A DNA stretch of 11,161 nucleotides from NCBI GenBank assembly GCA_030037055.1, contig JASHRZ010000193.1:1-11161 (forward strand), read 5' to 3'. Under the pieces are notes generated by a model, which worked only from the letters and a program-made list of their open reading frames with translations, was not told where the DNA came from and did no database searches. Source of the stretch: Alphaproteobacteria bacterium. GTDB lineage: Bacteria > Pseudomonadota > Alphaproteobacteria > ATCC43930 > CGMCC-115725. Below, one piece after another: positions 1-6,364 of this stretch (positions within the stretch are counted from its first letter, which is position 1; each line of letters begins with the position of its first letter). The position numbers were made by a program, and so were the translations under genes.

Positions 1-129
1 GAGAAGCCGGCCGAGGCGTCGCCCCCCTCGGAGGCGAGTCTCAAGGAGCTTACCGACAAGATCAACGCGCTGCAGCAGCAGCTCGACGCGCTCGGAAAGG
101 AAAAAGAAAAGGAAAAGAAAGAAGAGTAG
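1..129 (+). CDS. C-terminal fragment of a Lys/Glu-rich coiled-coil protein
   Basis: An open frame enters from the left edge in frame 1 and stops at TAG 127-129, giving 42 residues. It begins with a Pro/Ala/Ser/Glu-rich linker. A clean heptad pattern follows (LKELTDK, INALQQQ, LDALGKE, with Leu/Ile at a and d positions), and the protein ends in a highly charged KEKEKEKKEE tail. This is a short coiled coil, probably an oligomerisation helix. The start and main domain lie outside the window, so the function cannot be named. Rhizobial PhaR-type polyhydroxyalkanoate regulators and some phasin-like proteins end in comparable tails, but that is only a guess. The tail is encoded by a 33-nt all-purine run (94-126), unusual in this GC-rich DNA. 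Its stop codon directly abuts the stop codon of the convergent gene on the other strand. Confidence 0.6.
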   Translation, partial: EKPAEASPPSEASLKELTDKINALQQQLDALGKEKEKEKKEE

Positions 130-149
130 TCAGCCGACCTTCATGGCTG
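130..149 (-). terminator. Possible weak terminator of the PAS-GGDEF-EAL gene
   Basis: Read on the minus strand, the gene's last codons form a 5-bp stem (CAGCC at 145-149 pairing with GGCTG at 131-135, nine-base loop). This is followed by the stop codon and then a 33-base pyrimidine tract rich in T (126-94). That tract is the complement of the lysine-rich tail of the convergent gene. The stem is short and the T run is broken by C, so efficiency would be low. Confidence 0.25.
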
Positions 150-1833
150 CGGGCCGCGGCGCCGTGTCTGCGCGCAACCAGGGCGGCTCGATGGACGGCC
201 TGCCGAAATAGTAGCCCTGGAGGGAGCCCACGCCCTCACGGCGCAGGATCGCCGCCTCCTGCGCGGTTTCGACGCATTCGGCCACCGTGGCGAGGCCGAG
301 CCCGCTGGCAAGGCCGACGAGGTGGCGCAGGAACACCTGGTTGTCGTAGTTCTCGCCGAGATTGCGCACGAAGGAGCCGTCGATCTTGACGGTGTCGACG
401 GCGAGCGCCTGCAGGTGGCGCAGCGAGGTGAAGCCGGCGCCGAAATCGTCGAGCGCGATGCGGCAGCCGAGCTCGCGCAGCGAGCCCACGAAACGCGCGC
501 TCTCCTCGATGTCGTGCAGCGCCGCCGTCTCGGTGATCTCGACCACCAGCCGGCTCGCCAGCTCGGGCTTGCCCTTCAGCAAGGTGGTGATGGCGCGCAG
601 CCAGGCGTAGTCGGTGGCGGTGAGGCCCGAGATGTTGAAGCCAAGGCAGATGCCGGGATGCGCTGCGACCTCATCGACCGCCTTCTCCAGCACGTGTCGG
701 TCGATGACGCGGATGAAGCCCAGCTGCTCGATGATCGGCACGAATTCGCCGGCGGCGACGACGCTGCCGTCCTCGCCGATCATGCGCAGCAAACATTCGT
801 AATAGTCGACGGCGCCGCTGTCGGCGTTGACCACCGGCTGATAGGCGAAGACGAGGCGATCGTCGCGCAGCGCGCGCTGCACCCGCTCGCCCAGCGCCAT
901 ACCCATGCGGTGCTGGCGGCGCTGTTCCTCGGAGAGGCGGTAGGGGATGAAGCAATTGCGCCCGGCGCGCTTGGCCTCCGTGAGCGCGGTCTCCGCGCGG
1001 GTCATCACCTCGTAAGAGGTCTTGGCCTGTTCGGGAAAGGTGGCGCCGCCGATCGACACCGTGACATAGACGGGGCCCGAGGCGGTGGCAATGGGCAGCT
1101 GGCTCGCCACGGAGAGGATCTTCTCCGCCGCCACCGCCACATGTTCCTCGGCGCAATTGGCGAGCACGATGCCGAAACGGTCGCCGCCGACGCGGCCGAT
1201 CACGTCGCTCACCCTGAGGCAGCGGTCGAGGCGCTGGCCGATCGCGACGATCACCGCATCGGCCGCCTCGTAGCCGAGCGCGTCGTTGACCGCGGTGAGC
1301 TTGTCGATGCCGACGGCAAGATAGGCGCCCGCGCCGCCCGAGCGCAGGCTCGAGGAAACGATGTGATCGAGCGCCTCGCGCAGCCGCTTCTTGTTGAAAT
1401 GGCCGGTGAGCTCGTCGTAATTGGCGGCGTGTTCGAGGCGCAGCTCCTGCGCCTTCCGGCCGGTGATGAGGCGCCAGATGCCGTGCATGCGCACCGGCCG
1501 GCCGAGATCGTCGAACACCGCGGTGCCGCGGTCATGCACCCAGGCAAAGCCGCCATTGCCGACGCGCACGCGAAACTCGCAGTCGAAGGTGGTGCGGCGG
1601 GTCCAATGGGCGTTGAGCCGCTGCTGGCGCAACAGCAGGTCGTCGGGGTTGAGACGGCCGGCGAGGGCGCGCCCGGTGGCGATCGCACTGGCATCGGCGA
1701 CGCCGAGCATGGACGCGACCGAGCCGTGCCAAAGGATGGCATCGCTGGCGAGATCCCAGTCATAGGCGACATCGCCGGCCGCGCTGAGAGCCGCCTCCAG
1801 GCGATGCGGCACGTCTTTCTCGTCCGGAGCCAT
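130..1833 (-). CDS. PAS-GGDEF-EAL protein, predicted cyclic-di-GMP phosphodiesterase with degenerate GGDEF domain
   Basis: This 567-residue protein has no obvious signal peptide or membrane segment and should be cytoplasmic. Residues about 15-130 form a PAS_3/PAC sensor. Residues about 138-298 are a GGDEF domain (DELTG at 140-144, D177, ND at 183-184), but its signature is GGDRF (216-220), with Arg replacing the key Glu, so cyclase activity is unlikely. An RxxD motif (R207, D210) sits exactly five residues before it, the spacing of the c-di-GMP inhibitory site. Residues about 315-555 are an EAL domain with signature ECL (E346). The other expected catalytic positions are present: N400, E435 in ITE, D462-D463 in DDFG, K483 in KID, E519 in AECVET and Q539 in QGY. 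I infer an active phosphodiesterase whose GGDEF part is regulatory. The ATG at 1833 is the first start, with only a weak ribosome site. It is the only gene in its transcript unless the hydrolase upstream reads through. Confidence 0.9.
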   Translation of the reverse strand: MAPDEKDVPHRLEAALSAAGDVAYDWDLASDAILWHGSVASMLGVADASAIATGRALAGRLNPDDLLLRQQRLNAHWTRRTTFDCEFRVRVGNGGFAWVHDRGTAVFDDLGRPVRMHGIWRLITGRKAQELRLEHAANYDELTGHFNKKRLREALDHIVSSSLRSGGAGAYLAVGIDKLTAVNDALGYEAADAVIVAIGQRLDRCLRVSDVIGRVGGDRFGIVLANCAEEHVAVAAEKILSVASQLPIATASGPVYVTVSIGGATFPEQAKTSYEVMTRAETALTEAKRAGRNCFIPYRLSEEQRRQHRMGMALGERVQRALRDDRLVFAYQPVVNADSGAVDYYECLLRMIGEDGSVVAAGEFVPIIEQLGFIRVIDRHVLEKAVDEVAAHPGICLGFNISGLTATDYAWLRAITTLLKGKPELASRLVVEITETAALHDIEESARFVGSLRELGCRIALDDFGAGFTSLRHLQALAVDTVKIDGSFVRNLGENYDNQVFLRHLVGLASGLGLATVAECVETAQEAAILRREGVGSLQGYYFGRPSIEPPWLRADTAPRPAAMKVG

Positions 1834-1857
1834 GCGTCAGGCGCTCACTGCGTGATT

Positions 1858-1888
1858 CGGGTGGTCACCAAAGCATGGTGACCACCCG
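1858..1888. repeat. Perfect 13-bp inverted repeat with 5-base loop
   Basis: CGGGTGGTCACCA (1858-1870) is followed by AAGCA (1871-1875) and then its exact reverse complement TGGTGACCACCCG (1876-1888). It lies 24 bases upstream of the PAS-GGDEF-EAL start codon and 70 bases past the hydrolase stop, both genes being read leftwards. Neither side carries a T run, so it is not a standard intrinsic terminator in either direction. Each arm holds a near-palindromic core (TGGTCACCA or TGGTGACCA). The position fits an operator or a 5' leader hairpin controlling the c-di-GMP gene; a terminator for the hydrolase without a U-tract is the other option. Confidence 0.75.
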
Positions 1889-1930
1889 CGAAACTTCTGT
1901 GCAGCGTAGTGGGAACCAATTTATGAAAGC

Positions 1931-1951
1931 TTAAATCGCAAGCCAGCGATT
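1931..1951 (-). terminator. Possible weak terminator after the alpha/beta hydrolase
   Basis: On the minus strand, eight bases after the hydrolase stop codon (1959-1961), AATCGC and GCGATT form a 6-bp stem (1946-1951 with 1934-1939, six-base loop), followed by TTTAAGCTTT. The stem is only half GC and the T-rich stretch is interrupted, so this is a weak candidate. The AT-rich stretch 1918-1936 could equally belong to the promoter of the downstream PAS-GGDEF-EAL gene, but no convincing -35/-10 pair was found. Confidence 0.3.
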
Positions 1952-1958
1952 GCGCTCT

Positions 1959-2759
1959 TCAGGAGGGCGTATGCGCCTCGAGAAAGGGAAGCACGGCTTG
2001 GTTAAATTCCCGTGACATGACTTGCGAGAAGCAATGGCCGCCTTGCGCGAAGAACTTGACTTCGGCGCCGGGAATGAGCCGGGCCAGCTCCTCGGAGAAA
2101 TAGGCCGGCGTCACCACATCGTCCTGGGCCGCGACGATCAGCACGGGCGTGCGAATGCGCGCGAGATCGTCGGTCCGGTCGAAGGCGAGCACCGCGTCGA
2201 TGCGGCTCATCACGATCTCCGGCGGCGGGAAGGTGGCGAGCGATTGCGCCTCAAGCTGGCGCAACTTCTCGTTGTTGCGCGCGACCCAGAAGGCAGGATA
2301 AAGCAAGAGCGTCGCCGCCTGGAGATATGTCGCGGGACCCAGACGCTGCAGGATCTCCTTGCGCAGCGCGAACAGCCGGCGGAAATAGGCATCCGCCTTG
2401 GTCCAGCTCGCGGCGATCACCATGCTGGCCAGCCGCTCCGGATGCTCGATGGCAAGCACCTGGGCGATGGCACCGCCGGCGGAGTGCCCGACCAGATGCG
2501 CCCGGTCGACGCGCAGCGCGTCCATCAGCCGGACGATGTCGTCCGCCAGGCGCTCGATGGTGTAGGGGATGCGGCTGTGATCGCTTTGGCCGACGCCGCG
2601 GTGGTCGTGCAGGATCACCTCGTAGCGCTTGCCCAAGCTCGCCACCTGATCGCGCCAATAAGCGGCGAGGCCGTTGAGGCCGCTGACGAACAGAACCGGG
2701 AACCCGGCACCGTGCCGCTCGTAATAAAGGTGGCAATCGCCGATCGAGATGCGCGGCAT
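1959..2759 (-). CDS. Alpha/beta hydrolase, RutD/enol-lactonase-like
   Basis: This 266-residue soluble protein has the full length of a single-domain alpha/beta hydrolase. Visible elements are an oxyanion-loop region (SGLNGLAAYW, 26-35), DHRGVGQSD (52-60), the nucleophile elbow GHSAG (91-95, nucleophile S93), an acid in AQDDVVTP (probably D214) and the catalytic histidine H242 in GGHCF. The cap segment LLLYPAFWVARN (151-162) and the general layout recall RutD, the proposed aminoacrylate hydrolase of pyrimidine breakdown, and also 3-oxoadipate enol-lactonases. No other rut or aromatic-catabolism gene is nearby, so the substrate cannot be assigned. ATG at 2759 is supported by immediate fold onset (MPRISIGDCHLYYERHG) and by a promoter about 40 bases upstream. 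The gene is transcribed divergently from the XRE gene at 3222. Confidence 0.88.
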   Translation of the reverse strand: MPRISIGDCHLYYERHGAGFPVLFVSGLNGLAAYWRDQVASLGKRYEVILHDHRGVGQSDHSRIPYTIERLADDIVRLMDALRVDRAHLVGHSAGGAIAQVLAIEHPERLASMVIAASWTKADAYFRRLFALRKEILQRLGPATYLQAATLLLYPAFWVARNNEKLRQLEAQSLATFPPPEIVMSRIDAVLAFDRTDDLARIRTPVLIVAAQDDVVTPAYFSEELARLIPGAEVKFFAQGGHCFSQVMSREFNQAVLPFLEAHTPS

Positions 2760-2797
2760 GGAAGCGAAAAATCCCAGTGGATATAGGCTAAAGCGCT

Positions 2798-2826
2798 CGT
2801 TTACCGCCGGGTCGAGGTCCTGTCAA
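2798..2826 (-). promoter_or_regulatory. Candidate sigma-70-type promoter of the hydrolase
   Basis: On the minus strand a perfect -35 box TTGACA (2826-2821) is followed, after exactly 17 bases, by TAAACG (2803-2798), a partial match to TATAAT. Transcription would start near 2791, leaving a leader of about 30 bases before the hydrolase ATG at 2759. The -10 box is only a 3/6 match; a CTATAT element nearer the gene (about 2780-2785) is too far from this -35 to pair with it. Confidence 0.5.
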
Positions 2827-3221
2827 ACGGCACCGGCGATGGACACCTATGCGCAACAGGAAAGACCGTTGCTCGCGATGACGCGTCGGCGACGCCGCGC
2901 GGTAGGCGCGCGGCCGGCTGCCGCAGCCCGATGTTCCCAAGAGATCCAAGACCCTCGGCCAACAGACCGCGCGGCCCTCGCGCTAATTTCCCGGCATTCG
3001 GAAAATCCCCAGGACGGCGCGGCCAGTGATCGCTCAGGCGAAATCTGGTTGAAGTCGCCGCTCGCGTCGCCTACCTTTACGTCTTGTCGGGGCGTTGCAC
3101 GGAAATCATCGATCTGCATCGGGCCCGCTGACGCGCACTTTCATTACAGACGTTGCCTTGATGGCTTCTCGGGAGCGATGCGGCAGACCGATCCTTCTCC
3201 TCTTGCCATGTCATCCTGCCC
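2827..3221. other. Intergenic region between divergent hydrolase and XRE genes
   Basis: About 395 bases without a convincing gene. Open frames exist on both strands here, but their translations are Arg/Ala/Ser-rich with no recognisable domain, as expected from GC-rich non-coding DNA. The region must contain the promoter for the XRE gene at 3222, yet I could not find a -35/-10 pair good enough to call. TTGCAC at 3095-3100 lacks a suitable -10 at 17 bases. No tRNA, repeat array or transposon end was seen. Confidence 0.5.
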
Positions 3222-3605
3222 ATGAGCGCGACGGAAACGAAGCGGACCACCGGCCGAACCCAGGACACCGATCGACATGTCGGTGCCAGGGTCCGCGAGC
3301 GCCGGATCATGCTTGGCCTGACGCAGCAGCAGCTCGCCGATCTCATCGGCGTGACCTATCAGCAGGCGCATAAATACGAGCGCGGCATCAACCGCGTGTC
3401 GGCGGGAAGGCTGTTCGAGATCGCCCGCGTGTTGAGCGTGCCCGTCAGCTATTTCTTCGAAGGCCTCGACAATCAAACCGGCCGGCCGGTGAGCCAGCGC
3501 GAGCGGATGTGCCTGGAGCTGGCGCGGAACTTCGCGCAGATCCCGAACGAGCGGCATCAGGAGGCGCTGAGCCAGCTCGCCCGCGCGCTCGCCACCCGGC
3601 ATTAG
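3222..3605 (+). CDS. XRE-family transcriptional regulator
   Basis: This 127-residue protein has an N-terminal Cro/CI-type helix-turn-helix (about residues 19-78: HVGARVRERRIMLGLTQQQL onward, recognition helix around TYQQAHKYERG, 45-55) and a helical tail (about 91-125) likely used for dimerisation. The block GINRVSAGRLFEIARVL followed by PVSYFFEG is typical of the small XRE regulators common in Rhizobiales, the group that includes PraR/PhrR-like proteins. It should bind DNA as a dimer; its targets are unknown. The ATG at 3222 has no clear Shine-Dalgarno sequence. The gene sits upstream of a second XRE gene and the Hyf-like operon, on the same strand, but a gap of about 400 bases argues against direct co-transcription. 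Confidence 0.9.
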   Translation: MSATETKRTTGRTQDTDRHVGARVRERRIMLGLTQQQLADLIGVTYQQAHKYERGINRVSAGRLFEIARVLSVPVSYFFEGLDNQTGRPVSQRERMCLELARNFAQIPNERHQEALSQLARALATRH

Positions 3606-3627
3606 CCGGCCGACGCCAGCATCGGGA

Positions 3628-3641
3628 CCCGCAAATGCGGG
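3628..3641 (+). terminator. Small hairpin after the XRE gene, doubtful terminator
   Basis: CCCGCAAATGCGGG, starting 23 bases after the XRE stop codon, can fold into a 5-bp GC-rich stem with a four-base loop. It is followed by GAAAC and not by a T run, so it may act only as a 3'-end stabiliser or as part of Rho-dependent termination. Confidence 0.25.
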
Positions 3642-3882
3642 AAACGCCGCGCGGGATCGTCGTCCCACCTCCCACCTTGCTGGCGCGACTCATGGATTTG
3701 CGATAGGCGGCACCAGGCGCGGCATCGCAGCGCCCGCGCGCGACGATCCGCCCGCGGCGCTTCCGCTTCGGGCACATGCGGGCAGAGAGCGCTCGGATCG
3801 GTGCGTCTACCGAAGCGGTCGCTGTTCCGGTGCAGCCCCTGTGGTCTCGGCGTCCCGGCGGCGATGCGGGCGCATGACGGCG

Positions 3883-3911
3883 TTGACCTCGCTTTGCATG
3901 CGTGATATCCG
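3883..3911 (+). promoter_or_regulatory. Candidate promoter of the second XRE gene (and possibly the Hyf-like operon)
   Basis: TTGACC (3883-3888) is followed after 17 bases by TATCCG (3906-3911); an overlapping GATATC (3904-3909) resembles alphaproteobacterial -10 boxes. A second TTGACC at 3916-3921 has no matching -10 at a normal distance. The -10 match is poor, so this is tentative. Confidence 0.3.
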
Positions 3912-3921
3912 AACATTGACC

Positions 3922-3946
3922 TTTGAGACATGATGCGTCCCTCAAA
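3922..3946. promoter_or_regulatory. Possible operator: TTTGAG-N13-CTCAAA inverted repeat
   Basis: TTTGAG (3922-3927) and CTCAAA (3941-3946) are exact reverse complements separated by 13 bases. The element lies just past the candidate -10 box and upstream of the second XRE gene. Cro/CI-type regulators often bind such short dyads to control their own promoter, so autoregulation is a reasonable but unproven reading. Confidence 0.3.
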
Positions 3947-4015
3947 CCTTATGCGAGGGACAAAGCTCTCCATGACACGCCCCGAAACCTCGGCCATCCC
4001 CAGCGGAACTCGCCC

Positions 4016-4270
4016 TTGCTTACCGCCGCCCAATTGAAGGCAGCCCGGGCGCTCGTCGGCATGGAGCAGCGGGCGCTGGCCGAGGCATCGGGCGTGTCGC
4101 TGCCGACCATTCAGCGCATGGAAGCAAGCACCGGCACGGTTCGCGGCGTGATCGAGAGCCTGATGAAGGTCATGGCCGCGCTCGAGGCGGCCGGAGTCGA
4201 GTTCATCAACGAGGGCGCAACCAGCGCCGGCGGCGGCCGGGGCGTGCGCCTGCGCAAGCGTTCAGAGTGA
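4016..4270 (+). CDS. Small XRE-family DNA-binding protein (5' end uncertain)
   Basis: From TTG 4016 the protein is 84 residues. A Cro/CI helix-turn-helix (LTAAQLKAARALVG, then RALAEASGVSLPTIQRME) is followed by a helix around ESLMKVMAALEAAGVEFI and a Gly/Arg-rich end. This matches the short stand-alone HTH proteins of about 80 residues frequent in alphaproteobacteria. The frame is open further back to a TTG at 3923, but the extra residues look non-coding. An ATG at 3972, with GAGGGA 11 bases upstream, opens MTRPETSAIPSGT and is one base out of phase with the HTH frame near 4008-4012. The gene may therefore have an N-terminal extension disrupted by a one-base loss. It ends 96 bases before hyfB on the same strand, so it may regulate and be co-transcribed with the operon. 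Confidence 0.75.
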   Translation: MLTAAQLKAARALVGMEQRALAEASGVSLPTIQRMEASTGTVRGVIESLMKVMAALEAAGVEFINEGATSAGGGRGVRLRKRSE

Positions 4271-4366
4271 GCATCCGAGCGACATGCGGGTTCTCAGCGC
4301 CATGGAAGCCGGCTTGACGGCGATCGGCATTGCCGCTGTCGCGCAAATTCCTCCATCCTTTCCGCC

Positions 4367-6364
4367 GTGCTGAGCCTCATCGCCGCGCCGCTCGCCCTTT
4401 ACGGCGCCGCTTCCCTCCTCGGCATCGCCGGCGGCCGTCGCGCGCTCGCGCCGGTCTATCTGCTGAGCGGACTGGCAGCCGCCGCGACGGCATTCGGTGC
4501 AGCCCGCTTCCTCGCCAACGGCGCGATGCCCGAGACCGCAGTGCTGCCGCTCGGGCTGCCCTGGATCGGCGCGCATTTCCGCATCGACGCGCTCAGCGCC
4601 TTCTTCCTACTCGTCTTGGGCCTAACGGGCACGCTCACCAGCTTCTTCGCGCTCGATTACGGCCGCCATGACGACGAGCCCGGCCGAGTGCTGCCCTTCT
4701 ACCCCGCCTTCCTCGCCGGTATGAGCCTCGTGCTCATCGCCGACGACGCCTTCAGCTTCCTCGTGAGCTGGGAGAGCATGTCGCTCGCCTCCTGGCTGCT
4801 CGTGCTTGCGACCTATCGCCTGGCGGAGACGCGCAGCGCCGCCTTTCTCTATCTCGTCATGGCGAGCATCGGCGTGGGCGCGCTGCTGCTCGGCTTCGGG
4901 CTGCTCGCCGGCGGCGGCGGCGACTTCGCCTTTGCCACGTTGCGCGGCTCGGCGCTCGACCCCTGGAAGAGCGGGCTCTTTTTTGCGCTTGCCGTCATCG
5001 GCGCCGGCTCCAAGGCCGGCGTGGTGCCGCTCCATGTCTGGCTGCCGCCGGCGCATGCTGCGGCGCCGAGTCACGTCTCGGCGCTGATGAGCGGGGTCAT
5101 GACCAAAGTGGCGCTCTATGGGCTCATCCGCCTGCTCTTCGACCTCGCCGGGCCGGCGCAATGGTGGTGGGGCGCGGTGCTGCTGCTGGCGGGCGGGCTC
5201 ACCGCGCTGCTTGGCGTGCTCTACGCGGTGATGCAGCACGATCTAAAGCGGCTGCTGGCCTATCACACGGTCGAGAATATCGGCATCATTGTCATCGGAC
5301 TGGGCCTGGCGCTCGCCTTTCGCGCCAACCGCATCGACGCGCTGGCTGCGCTGGCGTTGGCGGCGGCGCTGCTCCACGTGTTCAACCACGCCCTGTTCAA
5401 GAGCCTGCTGTTCCTGGGATCGGGCGCGGTGCTGGTCGCCACCCATGAGCGCGACATGGAGCATCTTGGCGGTCTCATCCACCGCATGCCGGTCACCGCC
5501 TTCGTCTTTCTCATCGGTTCGGTCGCGATCTCGGCGCTACCGCCCTTCAACGGCTTCGTCTCGGAATGGCTGACCTTCCAGGCGATCGTCAACGGCTCGC
5601 TGCTGCCGCAATGGCTGCTCAAATTCGCCGTACCGGCGGTGGGGGCGATGCTGGCGCTCGCCGCGGCGCTTGCCGCCGTCTGTTTCGTCAAGGTCTTCGG
5701 CACGGTCTTCCTTGGCCGCCCGCGGCGCCCGCCGGCGGCGGCGGCGCGCGAAGTGGGCCCAACGATGCTCGTGCCGATGGCGGCTTTCGCCGCTCTCTGC
5801 GCGCTCGTCGGCATCCTGCCGCAGACCGTGCTCGGCCTGCTGCTGCCGGTAAGCGCAATGCTCTTGCCCGACAGCCCTGGCATCGACCTGTCGAACTGGC
5901 TCTGGCTCGCGCCGCTCGGCCCCGATCACAGCTCCTACAGCGGCGGCGTCATCCTGCTCGCCGTCACCTTCCTCGCGGCGCTGCTGGTGCTCGTAATCCA
6001 TCGCTTCGCCTCCGACCGGCTGCGCCGCTCCCCGGCGTGGGATTGCGGCTTTCCCGACGCGCGGCCCGAGACCCAATACACTGCCGGCAGCTTCGCCCAG
6101 CCGATCCGGCGCATCTTCGGCAGCGTCGTCTTCGCCGCGCGCGAGCGCATCGACCTGCCGGCGCCGGGCGACATGCGCGCCGCCCGGCTCGAGGCCAGCC
6201 TCCACGATCCCGTCTGGGAGGGCATCTACGCGCCCACCGCGCGGCTCGTCTCGCTGCTTGCCGACCGGCTCAACCTGCTGCAGTTCCAGACCATCCGCCG
6301 CTACCTCTCGCTTATGTTCGCGGCGCTGGTGCTGCTGCTGCTCATCGTCGCGGTGAGCCAATGA
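4367..6364 (+). CDS. hyfB: Hydrogenase-4/Ehr membrane subunit B (NuoL/MrpA-type antiporter-like)
   Basis: This 665-residue polytopic membrane protein has roughly 15-16 hydrophobic segments. It is an antiporter-like subunit of the complex I superfamily, closest in layout to HyfB/HycC. Probable ion-path residues are kept: E136 in SWESMS, K216 in GAGSKAG before PLHVWLP, K247 in MTKVALYG, K294 in DLKRLLAYH, K345 in NHALFKSLLFL and K442 in FVKVFGTVFLG. The C-terminal part carries the HyfB/HycC-type block WDCGFP (558-563) and YTAGSFAQP (571-579), then a final helix (about 646-662). It probably moves H+ or Na+ across the inner membrane. The start is GTG 4367, the first start after the upstream gene's in-frame stop, and has no good ribosome site. 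The TGA overlaps the hyfC start (ATGA, 6361-6364), so the two are translationally coupled. Confidence 0.92.
   Translation: MLSLIAAPLALYGAASLLGIAGGRRALAPVYLLSGLAAAATAFGAARFLANGAMPETAVLPLGLPWIGAHFRIDALSAFFLLVLGLTGTLTSFFALDYGRHDDEPGRVLPFYPAFLAGMSLVLIADDAFSFLVSWESMSLASWLLVLATYRLAETRSAAFLYLVMASIGVGALLLGFGLLAGGGGDFAFATLRGSALDPWKSGLFFALAVIGAGSKAGVVPLHVWLPPAHAAAPSHVSALMSGVMTKVALYGLIRLLFDLAGPAQWWWGAVLLLAGGLTALLGVLYAVMQHDLKRLLAYHTVENIGIIVIGLGLALAFRANRIDALAALALAAALLHVFNHALFKSLLFLGSGAVLVATHERDMEHLGGLIHRMPVTAFVFLIGSVAISALPPFNGFVSEWLTFQAIVNGSLLPQWLLKFAVPAVGAMLALAAALAAVCFVKVFGTVFLGRPRRPPAAAAREVGPTMLVPMAAFAALCALVGILPQTVLGLLLPVSAMLLPDSPGIDLSNWLWLAPLGPDHSSYSGGVILLAVTFLAALLVLVIHRFASDRLRRSPAWDCGFPDARPETQYTAGSFAQPIRRIFGSVVFAARERIDLPAPGDMRAARLEASLHDPVWEGIYAPTARLVSLLADRLNLLQFQTIRRYLSLMFAALVLLLLIVAVSQ

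Larger units (their letters stand above)
3642..4015. other. Intergenic region between the two XRE genes
   Basis: About 370 bases. The first part (to about 3880) shows no convincing gene or signal. The last part carries a candidate promoter (3883-3911), a TTTGAG/CTCAAA inverted repeat (3922-3946), a GAGGGA ribosome-site-like sequence (3955-3960) and an ATG at 3972. That ATG may be the original start of the next gene, now out of frame with it. Confidence 0.45.

Noticed and set aside
322..1881. A 519-codon plus-strand open frame opposite the PAS-GGDEF-EAL gene
   Set aside because: Its translation is an Ala/Arg/Asp/His-rich string with no domain, while the opposite strand encodes a full PAS-GGDEF-EAL protein. 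Long antisense frames are common in GC-rich coding DNA.
1959..2759. Naming the alpha/beta hydrolase RutD
   Set aside because: The resemblance is in general layout and the cap segment. No rut neighbours are present, and related lactonases and esterases share the same features.
2749..3225. A 158-codon plus-strand open frame between the hydrolase and XRE genes
   Set aside because: It is low-complexity, Arg/Ser/Ala-rich, has no recognisable fold and overlaps the hydrolase promoter. A 90-codon minus-strand frame in the same place is equally unconvincing.
3266..3285. Palindrome CGACATGTCG (3273-3282) with CACCGA/TCGGTG flanks inside the first XRE gene
   Set aside because: It lies within codons 15-22 of the coding sequence and could be an operator, but codon constraint explains it and there is no second copy.
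4311..4335. Possible sigma-54 (-24/-12) or sigma-70 promoter just upstream of hyfB
   Set aside because: The GG and GC pairs are spaced by 11 bases where 10 are needed, and TTGACG at 4314-4319 has no acceptable -10 at 16-18 bases.
5566..6360. Upstream extension of the hyfC frame inside hyfB
   Set aside because: The extension is an Arg/Ala/Pro-rich shadow of hyfB. The family N-terminus begins at ATG 6361 with the ATGA overlap.
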